A stretch of DNA of 21,908 bases from Silene noctiflora (Eukaryota; Streptophyta; Magnoliopsida; Caryophyllales; Caryophyllaceae): NCBI GenBank assembly GCA_009801015.1, contig VHZZ01002490.1, positions 93,459 to 115,366 on the forward strand, given 5' to 3'. A program made the position numbers and the translations under genes. Shown piece after piece: positions 10,526 to 19,638 of this stretch (the stretch's first letter is position 1; every line of letters starts with the position of its first letter). Below the pieces are notes generated by a model. It made no database searches. It was not told the origin of the DNA and was given only the letters and a program-made list of their open reading frames with translations.

Positions 10526-10821
10526 GTATGTTACTTCCGACTATTTCACAATTCTAGTTTTTCCGTTTATTTAATTAATTGTTTTTTTTCCCATTGGTTT
10601 CGTCCTTTATTCGAGTCGATTGACCTTTTCCGAAAGACACCCCTATAATATCAAAATAAGGCTAATGAAGTGAAATATGGAAAGTGTCAAATGAGTCACA
10701 AGGTCATCGAGTAATATGTGGGATTTGAAAAGTGGTGGTCTTCACAGGATCAGTTAGCCTTGTCTAAGCCGACTTTGAAACATGTTCTGATATTACGAAA
10801 TTTTGTTCAATAATTAAACAG
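10526..10821 (+). other. Probable 5' UTR intron of TAF9
   Basis: CAACG|GTATGTTAC is a good donor and AATAATTAAACAG ending at 10821 is a good acceptor, 16 bases before the TAF9 ATG. The interval is T-rich. Leader introns are common in plant housekeeping genes. Prediction only. Confidence 0.5.
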
Positions 10822-10837
10822 ACTAATAGAGAGGGTC

Positions 10838-11610
10838 ATGGCGGAGGGAGAGGAAGATTTCCCGAGGGATGCAAACATTGTGAAATCATTGCTAAAATCT
10901 ATGGGAGTTGAGGAGCATGAGCCGCGTGTAGTGCACCAGTTTCTTCAACTTTGGTACCGTTATGCCGTCGATGTCTTGACAGATGCTCAGGTTTACTCGG
11001 AACATGCTAGCAAAGACAGCATTGAACCAGACGATATTAAGCTTGCCATCCAATCTAAAGGCAATTTCAGCTTCTCACAGCCGCCTCCTCGAGAGGTGCA
11101 TACCCTTTGTTGTTGCTCTATTTCGGCTCCTAACACTTAATGATAATGTGATATGGTTAAATGAAAGCAGCCCTTCCTACAGTTTGAATACTGATTTAAA
11201 TTTAGAAAGGAATTAGGACTACAACATCGTTTCACCTACCTGTTCATTCTCAGATTGCGCGCCTCTAAATTCTCAACTTCATGCATTGCTCTTTATTTGG
11301 AAATCTCGTGATAATATCAACAGATTGGATTTTTATAAAACAGGTTTTATTGGAGTTGGCTAGAAACCGGAACAAAATCCCACTGCCGAAGAATGCTGGT
11401 GCCCCTGGGATTCCTCTTCCACCAGAACACGACACTTTGATTACACCCAACTACCAACTAGTGATACCAACAAAGCAGACTGCCCAGGCATTAGAAGAAA
11501 TCGAAGACGACCCTACTGTTCCTAGCACATCTCAAGAACCCAATGGTGAGTTGCGGCAGAATACACCTGAAAAGGTGTCTTTCCCTCTTGGAGCCAAGCG
11601 TACTAAATGA
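10838..11610 (+). CDS. TAF9: Transcription initiation factor TFIID subunit 9 (TAF9), 2 coding exons
   Basis: Exon 1 is 10838-11095 and exon 2 is 11344-11610, with a GT-AG intron in phase 0; the product is 174 residues, close to the roughly 180 of Arabidopsis TAF9. Residues about 10-75 form the histone fold: [22 protein letters not shown], the [13 protein letters not shown] helix and [19 protein letters not shown] conserved TAF9 tail follows ([38 protein letters not shown]), then an acidic, low-complexity C-terminus. (Each of the first and last long motifs is quoted only as far as it is diagnostic.) TAF9 pairs with TAF6 through the histone fold in TFIID and in SAGA-type coactivators in the nucleus. 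ATG 10838 is used because the histone fold begins right after it. A decayed copy of its 3' end lies at 14800-15120. Confidence 0.95.
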
Positions 11611-12240
11611 TCGCAGGTTCTTTCTCTTGGGTTTGAACTTTGAAGGTTAAGAAAACTTATTTGTATCTGTCAACATTTGTTTACTTAGCTGTAGTTTCCA
11701 GCTGCTTGTTTCTAGCTTATGTTAATGTATCGATTCTGAAAACGCATATCTTTAGCCAGCATCCTATTTTCCTTATTATTAAATAAGAACACAACATTAA
11801 ATCTCTTAATTGTATGTATACAAATGCTTATTGATTCCTATGTTTGCAATACCACTTCTAGTGGGTCTTGTATGAGACAGTTGTGTCTGTTCAGTTAAGC
11901 CAATGACCTTATTAACAAACGAGAATACTCCGTCCAGCATTAAGTTGTTTGGTTGTATGGGTTTGAATTTGATGGATGAGAATATATGGTTTTAGTATTG
12001 AGTGAATTAATTGAATAAATTACATTGATGGAACATTTACATATTTGTAGTAATACAATGGTAGTTATATAATGTATGAAGAGATTACATATTTGTAGTA
12101 ATACAATGGTGGTTATAAATGAAAAGATATAATGCTTGATTAGTACATGAAGAGATCCAACTCTTCAAATGCTAGTTTTACTCTTCTCTTATGGAGTTAT
12201 GGTATGCAGACGACCTTCTTTGTACGATAGTTCGATCATT
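11611..12240. other. TAF9 3' UTR and TAF9-NAS intergenic region
   Basis: The first 170 bases or so are the TAF9 3' UTR, since they are what the duplicated copy at 14800-15120 shares beyond the stop codon. The rest is AT-rich with a local tandem repeat listed separately. The genes flanking it converge (TAF9 +, NAS -). I see no other gene. Confidence 0.5.
12037..12117. repeat. Tandem repeat, 48-bp period
   Basis: A 33-bp word beginning TTACATATTTGTAGTAATAC occurs at 12037-12069 and 12085-12117 with one mismatch (GTAGTTATA versus GTGGTTATA). The spacer TAATGTATGAAGAGA recurs in weaker form downstream (about 12120-12155), suggesting a third, decayed unit. It lies downstream of both convergent genes. 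Confidence 0.85.
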
Positions 12241-13087
12241 TCAATGATCTAGGGAGGTCTCACTAACGGTCTTCCTTGCCATCATCACTGAGTTGATCCG
12301 GTTATCTGTTGGATGAAAAGTTGAGAGCAATTCAAACCCGCAAAGGTCATCTGGGTCAACAATCGGGTACAAAAAGGCCCGAGTGCTGTAGGCGCTTCGG
12401 ACCAGGAGGGCTGCTCCCGGTGCCATATTCTTGGCAAGGTGATGGACGACCTTGATCTTCTCATCCTTCTCCAATCCAACTAGGGCAGCTAAATACACAA
12501 CATCATATTCCTCGAGCTCTTCCTTTCCTACATCCATGATATCTTGTGTGTGAAACTCCATCCGATTTGATAATCTCGGATCACGTCCCACCAAACGGAC
12601 TGCCATGTCATTGGCAGATGGGTCAATATCATAGTTGTCAAACCTCGACATGGGAAGGTGATAGATAGCTAGAAGTATTGTCGTAATGGGAAGTGGGCCG
12701 GACCCTACGAGGGCAACTCGATTGGGTACTTGTGTCGAGTTTTGGGTTAAAATGTTATACTCGAAAAGAATTTGTTTGAGGTACTTGGAGGAACACGGAA
12801 GAATGTCGAGATGGTTCCAACGGATTTTCGTAGCCGGCTAAAATAACAGAATATTGTTTCTCAAAACGACATTCATATTCACCCCACAGCTTAATTAGAT
12901 TGCATCTCATTTTTTGAAATTCAGGACTTAATTTTGTGATATGAATTGGATTAGGAACCAAACAAGCTGACACAAGTTGGTTGAGCAAAATGTCGACTTC
13001 TTGGGATGGTTCGAGACTGTCGAGAGTCGAGATCTTGTCGTATAATTCTGTGATTTGGTTCAAAAAAAGCGTTTCTTGGGACACCAT
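12241..13087 (-). pseudogene. NAS: Nicotianamine synthase with a one-base frameshift
   Basis: Nicotianamine synthase condenses three S-adenosylmethionine molecules into nicotianamine, the chelator that carries iron, zinc and copper within plants. The frame from ATG 13087 gives a normal NAS N-terminus (MVSQETLFLNQITELYDKIS; later KLSPEFQKMR, then NLIKLWGEYE). The frame changes after codon 90, near 12817, where one extra G is present. In the new frame the rest is a clear NAS: LVGSGPLPITT, NYDIDPSAND, DIMDV, YDVVYLAALVGLEKDEK, MAPGAALLVRSA, AFLYPIVDP and FHPTDNRINSV, ending at TGA 12241. Read as found, translation would stop at 12755 after 110 residues. NAS genes are normally intron-free, so splicing is an unlikely explanation. 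The conserved C-terminal extension of typical 320-residue NAS is missing. A YLKL-like motif of the family reads YLKQ. The lesion could also be a sequencing error, since everything else is well preserved. Confidence 0.85.
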
Positions 13088-13211
13088 ATTTATGCAATTG
13101 GTTATTATTTGATATATGATATAAAAGAGTGAATTTGTTATAAGCAACCAACTTTGGAAGGCATGTTCTTGTTTTACGGAATTGTGCCTTAAGTTGGACG
13201 ACCAAAAAGCT

Positions 13212-13219
13212 TATTTATA
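13212..13219 (-). promoter_or_regulatory. Candidate TATA box of the NAS gene
   Basis: On the minus strand TATAAATA stands about 125 bases before the NAS start codon, a normal plant spacing. Between it and the ATG the minus strand has AACATGCC, which contains the CATGC core bound by the iron-deficiency factor IDEF1 in grasses. A five-base word means little by itself. Confidence 0.5.
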
Positions 13220-13222
13220 GCC

Positions 13223-14670
13223 ACTTGTGGGGTTCGAACAAATAACTCCTGGGCTCTAACAGCCTTGCTAACATGGATTTAACGGCAGGAGTACGCCTCC
13301 ATTAAGGCTGGTCATTTTGATCTGAAACAATAAGACGGGGTTTTGAGACCATTTTACAAGCCGAATATAACCACTTTTGAAAAACAAGTTACCGTAAGCT
13401 GTAATAATAGCTGTACCGTTGTAATTACATTTGACCATAAAAAAATCATAAAATTCCGTCTTATTTATTTTAAACAAAATTAGTGGTTGAAATAAGAAAT
13501 TTCGTAAGGGTAGAGTCATTACATAATTATTCCAATTTTTATTATTTCTGTTGTCGTAAAGCACCCATACGAGACGTAGACTTTTTAAAACACTCCAATA
13601 TTAATTACTCCATCCGTTACGGTTATTTGTTTATCTAATTGACTGTGCGTCGTGACTCCATCTGACCTGACCTAACTTCGATGTAGCTAATTATATGGTT
13701 TGAACACTACAAGGTCTAACATGATTGATTACATGACTCGAGTAGTTAGCATATTTAACGATTTTAAGTGTACGAGCTTAAACCTAATTAGAGCATACAT
13801 AAATACCAGATCATATAGATTACGGAGTATATATAACATGCACATAGCCACATGGGAGAGAGTATAGAAGCAGAGAGATTTGGCATGATGTGAATGACGA
13901 AAGGTGTGGCTTGAAGCTGCCAAATATTTACGGAGCAACAGAGATGGTGCTAATTGCTAATGCAAGTTTAAGGCAACCTAAAGTCAACTTCTTTTATTAC
14001 GAGGTTTATTATCAAAGTATCTAAAAAATACTATACGACTAGATAGATATAAATATTCTGTGTGTGAGGGTATTGTTCAACACCGATAGAATAATAGTAA
14101 AGAGTTTAATTTATAAATTAGTGGACTACACCTCATATCACCAATTGGTTTTATAAGCCTCATGTGGAGGACTCAATGCATTCTTACTAGCCCAAATATT
14201 TTGTCTCTCTTTTACCTTTAAGTGAGATAGTACTTGACCAATTTTAATCTTAAGTAGCGGCTGTAAAATATTCTTTCAACTAAAAAGCCTAAATGTTTCT
14301 ATTTACACTGATTAAGATGGTCAGCAATTCGCCTGTCATAAAGTACAGTAAATCAGAGATGTCCATGCAATTTAGCTGACATTGAATGTACATTCACTCA
14401 AGGGTAACATACATAGTATTTTTTATTATTATTAAGTCTTGCTTAAGACGTACTCCGTATATTATTCTAGGTAATAAGTGGGGTAATTTGGTATGTATTG
14501 ACTCGTTTCAAACTTAAGAAGAAAAATGCCTGTAGAATTTGTGATTTTGTATCCAATGCACACAAATTCCCTTGAACAGTAACAAAAACTGTTCTTTGTT
14601 GGGAAATTTCGTAATACAAGTGACATTTAATAGGAATATTTATAATAGTTGGGCTTCAACCATTACCTTA
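13223..14670. other. NAS upstream region with transposon remnants
   Basis: No gene is seen. 13608-13827 may be a Stowaway-like MITE: the left end CTCCATCCGTTAC and right end TACGGAG are each next to TA, but the inverted repeat is short. 14040-14200 (with GTATTGTTCAACACCG and CACCAATTGGTTTTAT) resembles LTR or SINE flanks often found in plants, without clear boundaries. A TACTCCGTAT word at 14452 may be another MITE end. Confidence 0.35.
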
Positions 14671-14751
14671 AGGTTTTGGTTGAGTTGGTTCATCTATCAT
14701 GGTATCAGAGCTAGTGTGACCGAAGGTCACGGGTTCAAATCCTGGCAACCT
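14671..14751 (+). mobile_element. tRNA-like sequence with long variable arm (SINE head or tRNA pseudogene)
   Basis: The 81 bases fold like a class II (Leu/Ser-type) tRNA. AGGTTTT (14671-14677) pairs imperfectly with GCAACCT (14745-14751). TTGAGTTGGTTC resembles a pol III A box. GTGACC-GAA-GGTCAC forms a perfect long variable arm. GGGTTCAAATCC is a consensus B box. The acceptor stem has a mismatch and no clear anticodon stem is seen, so it is not a working tRNA gene. TGGTATCAGAGC inside it also matches the initiator-Met primer-binding site of many plant LTR elements, so an LTR-retrotransposon origin is the alternative. Confidence 0.5.
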
Positions 14752-14790
14752 CAAAAACTCACGGGTTCAAATCCTGGCAACCTCAAAAAC
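14727..14790 (+). repeat. 32-bp tandem duplication carrying the B box
   Basis: A 32-bp unit beginning TCACGGGTTCAAATCCTGG and ending CTCAAAAAC occurs twice without mismatch (14727-14758, 14759-14790), and the first five bases of a third follow. Each unit carries a full B box. The duplication abuts the TAF9-like fragment. Confidence 0.95.
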
Positions 14791-14799
14791 TCACGAAGT

Positions 14800-15120
14800 G
14801 GAACCTCAGCACATGGTACGGCACTTCGATTACCCCAAACTACCAGCTAGTGATACCAACTACTGCTCCTACTTCATCTCAAGAACTGAAGGCTGACTTT
14901 CCGCAGGATAGACCTCGAAAGGCGTCTTTTCCTCTTTCGCTAAGCGCTTAGAATGATCGCTGATTCGCTGGTTGGTAATAGGATAGGAGGACGATTAATA
15001 ATATAATAATATATGTATCTGTCACTGTTGTTATTTATTTACTTAATCGCCTTTCCAGATGTTGCTAGTGTATCAATTTGAACCTGGAGATCTTTGTAGC
15101 ATCATATTATCCTTGTTTTC
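14800..15120 (+). pseudogene. Decayed copy of the 3' end of TAF9
   Basis: This stretch aligns with TAF9 exon 2 and its 3' UTR (about 11409-11783). Shared words include CACTTYGATTAC, AACTACCARCTAGTGATACC, CATCTCAAGAAC, CGAAAGGCGTCTTTYCCTCTT-like sequence, TGATCGC just after the stop, and GTATCTGTCA with TTTACTTA in the UTR. About 40 coding bases after GATACCAAC are missing. No start, histone fold or intron is present, so it cannot encode TAF9. There is no poly(A) tail at the right edge, which argues against simple retroposition. It lies on the same strand as TAF9, about 3 kb downstream, beyond NAS. Confidence 0.82.
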
Positions 15121-16035
15121 TTCAATATGAAAGATCACCTTTCTTATTCGCATTCAAGTTAAGAAATTATAAATTTACTCCCTCAATTGGAGAAAGTCAA
15201 AATGAATGAATGACATACAATTATTTTACAGCATAGAACGTAATGGAGCTATACATTCCATACCAAATCAGTGCTACAAGAAGATAGGTCTAGAGCCATA
15301 TCGAAATCAGGGTTCAAAGTTTATAGAGGCTAAACCATAACTCGGATTTTCAAAGACGAATTAAAATAATCCAATATAATACTAAAATCAAAATTTTCCA
15401 TTTTTTGGGGATGTTATCTTTTTCTTACTCTCTTTGCTCAACCATCATCTAAACCCTGTCCACCCTAGCAAAACCTTGGTCATGGCCCGGCCAAAGTAAA
15501 TGGCTTCACCCCACGACTGGATATGGTCAGCTCGGTTATTTTTTGTTTGGCTTGTTTAGCAAATGGGCCAGCGTGGTTATACATTGCCTTGTTTGACATC
15601 GTTTGGTCACGGTCCCATCAAAGTGTTGAAATAGAGCTTCAAGCTTTCCTTCAGGCTATGGTTCCTATGCCCATTCATTCCGTTAACCACTTCAACGCCA
15701 AAAACAAATCCCCGACAAAAGCCTGGTTTTAGGCAAATCCCGGACATAGATACCTGTATTAGTTTCCTGATTCATATGCACCCGGTAAAGAATGCAGTTA
15801 TGTTGATAAATGATCAACCCATAGAACTACCTCAATGCCAGTCCTCCATTTGATCAACACGGTCTACCTGCAGACATTCATCCAAAATAGTTGACAGAAT
15901 CAATCTTCTCTCACCAGTGAGGGCGGACTTTCTACCAAAAAAAAAAAAAAAAAAAATTATCTCAACAATAACATGACATATTCCAGAACCTACTTTCTTG
16001 CTCTTTGTACCCTCTTTTATCAAGCATCAGTGATC
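15121..16035. other. Intergenic DNA with an A-run
   Basis: No convincing gene is seen; the short open frame at 15523-15732 has no recognisable features. A run of about 20 A at 15939-15957, preceded by GGGCGGACTTTCTACC, could be the tail of a small retroelement whose body I cannot delimit. 15177 has a MITE-like TACTCCCTC word without a partner. Confidence 0.35.
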
Positions 16036-16167
16036 CTCTTACGAGACAGTCTCCAGGTTAGATTACTTCATTTCAGGATTTCGGGGGAAAGTGGGCAAAT
16101 GGGTGAGTTTGTAGTCAAATGGGTTGTTCCCACGCTAAAATTCCATGAGACCGTCTCTAAAAGACTT
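16036..16167. mobile_element. Small inverted-repeat element (MITE)
   Basis: CTCTTACGAGACAGTCTC at 16036-16053 is complementary, with few mismatches, to GAGACCGTCTCTAAAAGA near 16147-16165. The unit is about 130 bp and non-coding. GGGTCTTGTATGAGAC-like words at 8348 (FPN3 intron 12) and 11863 may be relics of the same family. The target duplication was not determined. Confidence 0.5.
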
Positions 16168-16360
16168 GCAGAGCATGCATCCATATGATCAAAATATGCC
16201 ATAAACACAAGTCATTAGAGGCAAGATGGGTGCTGGGATTAGTACTATACTACTATGTGATATAATGCTTCATTTGCTGCTACCAGGCCTGCAGAAGTAG
16301 CATTTAGCTAGAAAACTATTCAGAACATAACCATGTCTAAAGAAGAATTTGACCGCCATT

Positions 16361-18211
16361 TTATGACACAGCAGACTGACTATAAAGATGTCCGTCGATA
16401 TCAGGAACAAATCCTTTCTCCATCATTTCGTCCTTGATTATATCATAGGTTATCCTGTGAGGGACTAAACCTTTCTCTAACATTTCATTAAGAAGCTTGT
16501 TTGCTTCTTCCATTTTGCCTTCGCGGCAACAACCCTTTATTAACACATTGTATGTCACAATATTTGCTCTCCAACCATTTTTCTCCATTCTCGTTCTCAT
16601 ATTCATGGCAGCCCTAAGCTTTTTTTCCCGACAATAGCCCTCAATCAAGGTATTGTAGGTGACGTAATGTGGCCTCAAACCCATCTCGGACATTTCATCC
16701 AATAGGCACGCTGCTTTTCTAGTGTCACCTTTATGGCATAAACCACCTATGAGTACATTATATGTTACTACATCAGCTTTAAGCCCAACCTGTTTCATCT
16801 TGTTTAGAAGATCATTTGCTGCTTGAAAATCACCATTTTTATAAAAACCACCAATCAAACAGTTATAAGTTGAAACATTAGGTGAGACATCCCACTCTAT
16901 CATTAACGTCTGCAGTGCAACGGCTTCATCCATCATGCCTGCCTTACAGTAAGCATCAATCAACGTACTGAAAGAAATGGCATCAGGAGTCCAACCATTT
17001 CTACCTGCATTTTCCAGAATTTCTCTAGCTTCTTGGACCATCCCCTTCTTACAATAACCATTGATGAGGATATTATACGTCAAAACATTAGGCTTCAAGC
17101 CTAGACGAAACATATCATCTCGCAAATTCAAAGCTTCGTCTATTTTCCCATCACTACAAAAACCCCTTATTAGTGTATTATACGTGACAACCACAGGTTT
17201 CAATCCTTGATCCTGCATTTCCTTGAAAACTTTCAAAGCAGCCTGCAAGTTAAGATCCTTACAGAAACCATCTATGATGGTGTTGAAGGTGACCTCATTC
17301 GGCAAAATGTTCATCGCCGCCATTTCTTTAAGCAAAGCATCAGCTTTATACATCTTACCAACTTTAGCCTTCTTGCAATATCCACTAATGAGAATATTAT
17401 ACGTAACCGTATTAGGAGATAAACCCCAAGCTTTGATATCTTCCAACAAATCACCAGCCTTCTGCAACTGACCCGCTTTACAAAACCCTTTAATTACTAT
17501 ATTAAACGTTTTAATATCAGGCTGAACCCGTCTCCTAATCATGCCCTTAAACACATCCTCCATAACTTTCACCTTCTCTTCATCAACCAATGCACTCAAC
17601 AGCGGATTACACGACAACACCGACAACCTAAACCCATAATCCCAAGCTCGTCTCACCGCTTCAAGACCCAACTCCACCTTGTTATTACACATATAAGTTT
17701 GAACCAACATATCAACAAGCACGGAATTATCACGAAACGAATCACCATACAACGAAATGGTATGAAAAAATTCCGAATTCGAAAACTTCCCACTCCGTAC
17801 AAACCCATTCAACAACTTCCTAACCTCCCTAAACATCCTCCGACTACTTAACAAACGAAACAACTTAAAATAGACATGTATATCACATGAAAATTCACAA
17901 TCTCTCAAAACCCAATTAAAATAACTCAAAATAACAAGTGGGTCAACCTCAGAATTAAACAATTCATTCATAATTTCATTAGGGTTTTGCTTTCCCTTCA
18001 AAATACCCTTGATTTCTCCCCAATGTTGCTTAGCAATTAACTCAGAAATGGCAGAAATTGAGCAAGAATTTTTAGGGTTTTGATCAACATGAGTTGAATT
18101 TGAAGTGCAAAACGAATTAAAGGGTACAATAACATAATTAAGAAATGCAATTGATTTAGATGGGATTGTGGTATTGAAATGAAGTGCTCTTGAATTTTGA
18201 AGAACATTCAT
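16361..18211 (-). CDS. P-class pentatricopeptide repeat protein, At1g09820-like, probably organellar
   Basis: A single uninterrupted frame of 616 residues, as usual for intron-free PPR genes, is close in length to Arabidopsis At1g09820 and shares its ending (GFVPDIDGHLY). Residues 1-50 lack acidic clusters and are rich in S/N/R, suggesting a mitochondrial or plastid transit peptide. Residues 50-195 are a diverged helical region. From about 196 to 580 there are 11 tandem PPR motifs, nearly all 35 residues (one of 38 after VTYNILISGYCKKAKV), plus a partial final motif. There is no E, DYW or SMR extension, so it is P-class: such proteins bind single-stranded organellar RNA and assist its stability, splicing or translation. 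Asparagine holds code position 5 in almost every repeat. The specific RNA target is not known from sequence alone. Confidence 0.95.
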   Translation of the reverse strand: MNVLQNSRALHFNTTIPSKSIAFLNYVIVPFNSFCTSNSTHVDQNPKNSCSISAISELIAKQHWGEIKGILKGKQNPNEIMNELFNSEVDPLVILSYFNWVLRDCEFSCDIHVYFKLFRLLSSRRMFREVRKLLNGFVRSGKFSNSEFFHTISLYGDSFRDNSVLVDMLVQTYMCNNKVELGLEAVRRAWDYGFRLSVLSCNPLLSALVDEEKVKVMEDVFKGMIRRRVQPDIKTFNIVIKGFCKAGQLQKAGDLLEDIKAWGLSPNTVTYNILISGYCKKAKVGKMYKADALLKEMAAMNILPNEVTFNTIIDGFCKDLNLQAALKVFKEMQDQGLKPVVVTYNTLIRGFCSDGKIDEALNLRDDMFRLGLKPNVLTYNILINGYCKKGMVQEAREILENAGRNGWTPDAISFSTLIDAYCKAGMMDEAVALQTLMIEWDVSPNVSTYNCLIGGFYKNGDFQAANDLLNKMKQVGLKADVVTYNVLIGGLCHKGDTRKAACLLDEMSEMGLRPHYVTYNTLIEGYCREKKLRAAMNMRTRMEKNGWRANIVTYNVLIKGCCREGKMEEANKLLNEMLEKGLVPHRITYDIIKDEMMEKGFVPDIDGHLYSQSAVS

Positions 18212-18660
18212 TTTGAATTTGTGTTGTAAATTGATTGATATAAGTTAGAAGTTCTAATTAGTGAGAGATTACCGGAGATTATTGGGCTTTCCGGTGATCG
18301 AATCGCCGTCGTCGGAATTTGTACCTTTGAGTTGTTGATTTGGTGGCGGTGGAGACGTTGAATACTAGGAGTAACAAGTAACATACGAGATTTTTAGTTT
18401 CGGACTTGGGGATGTAGCAGATTATCCCTATGCGCAAATCAACTTATTAAGTTTCTTTTATAGCAAATTAGTTTTGTAAAGTTCTTAAAAAATGTGTCAT
18501 TAAGCACAAATTATGAGTTTTACTACTTTTTTTTAACTAAAATCTATTATCTTGTATATATATAAATAAGATCTCGTGCGAACTGAAAGTTGGGTGCCAA
18601 CTAAAGTAATAGGCAAGATTATTAAATACACGCTGCTCCTATTCAACGTCATTCACACTA
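18212..18660. other. PPR gene upstream region
   Basis: About the first 200 bases should contain the PPR leader and promoter on the minus strand, with no obvious TATA box. 18420-18580 is AT-rich with no feature that I can name. Confidence 0.4.
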
Positions 18661-18920
18661 CACTCCCCTTATACTCTCACTAACACTAAACCTAACACTT
18701 CCATCTTTCTTATTACCAACGACGACCGCTCTCCGACGGCGGACGGCGGCGGCGGCGACGGGATCTCCCACTGCTCTCCGACGACGGGATCTCTTTCTTC
18801 GTTAGTTGATGTATGGTTTTCCCCTTTTCTAACCCTAATTTTTCCTATTGATGATTGTTTATCCCCCATTTGTTACTTTAATTTGTTCTATTTTCTTGTT
18901 ATGTGCCTGATGTGAATTTA
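18661..18920 (+). other. GC-rich, promoter- or leader-like patch, no gene assigned
   Basis: 18717-18800 has a (GGC)n-type stretch GACGGCGGCGGCGGCGACGG and a repeated CTCTCCGACGRCGG word, followed by GTTAGTTGATGTATGG and T-rich DNA. This resembles the first exon and leader of a plant gene on the plus strand, but I cannot connect it to a coding frame. Confidence 0.3.
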
Positions 18921-19097
18921 TGCTTCCATTTTCGACGTTTAGTTAGCTCTGAATGTTAGTCCGACTTATGTCAATTTGTTCTTTCGTTTACGATGTTTTG
19001 TTATACTCAACATGTTACTCCGACTTATGTGACTTTGTTCTTCCTTTTTAGATGTTTAATCCGCTCAGAATCTTAGTCCAACTAATAAACTTGTTGT
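18921..19097. repeat. Imperfect tandem repeat, 59-bp period, three units
   Basis: The word TCCGACTTATGT recurs at 18960 and 19019, and a weaker TCCAACTAAT at 19077, a spacing of 59 and 58 bases. Surrounding bases (TTTGTTCTT, GATGTTT, AATCTTAGT/ATGTTAGT) recur in register. The units are diverged, so the array is old. Confidence 0.7.
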
Positions 19098-19638
19098 ATT
19101 TAGCAATCCATCAAACGTCGAAATTGTTCCTCTAGGTACACATCTCTAAATTGCTGGATAGACATGCTATTATCAGCGGATGCACAAATCGATTATCGTA
19201 TCCACAAATATTAGCAATATGGGTTTGTTCTCGTTGTTTGCTGGTTGTGGTCGGTTGTTGTGGACTTGATATCTATCTGTTTTCTCTTTGCCTTATCTTT
19301 GTCAATTAAAAATTTGGGGTTAGGTATTTTCATTTCTTTTCGTCTTACTAATAGTTGTATTTCACTTGTGTCATAGACAAGTATGAAATCTTGGTGCAAT
19401 GGTTGTTTTGTCAATCTTTTTGATGAAGATCAAGTGTTGTTTCGTCAACATTATGTCACTAAAAAACAAACGGCTATGGGTTTCTTTTTTTCTCCCTTAA
19501 AAGGAAGTTATAGTTCCTCGCCGTCGCTATCAAGCACATCATTCTGTTTTCAATAATCAAGATCTCATGCATACAATATTCTCTCAAATCGATCTTTACG
19601 AAGATAAAACAAATATGGCGCTCGTATGTCGAAATTAG

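Noticed and set aside
13226..13245. GGGGTTCGAAC, a B-box-like word that might mark a tRNA gene
   Set aside because: No acceptor stem, A box or anticodon arm can be built around it on either strand.
14671..14751. Functional tRNA gene
   Set aside because: The acceptor stem has a mismatch and no proper anticodon stem-loop is seen, although the A and B boxes and variable arm look good; kept only as a tRNA-like element.
15523..15732. Short hydrophobic open frame
   Set aside because: No family resemblance, no promoter or splice context, and length is expected by chance in this DNA.
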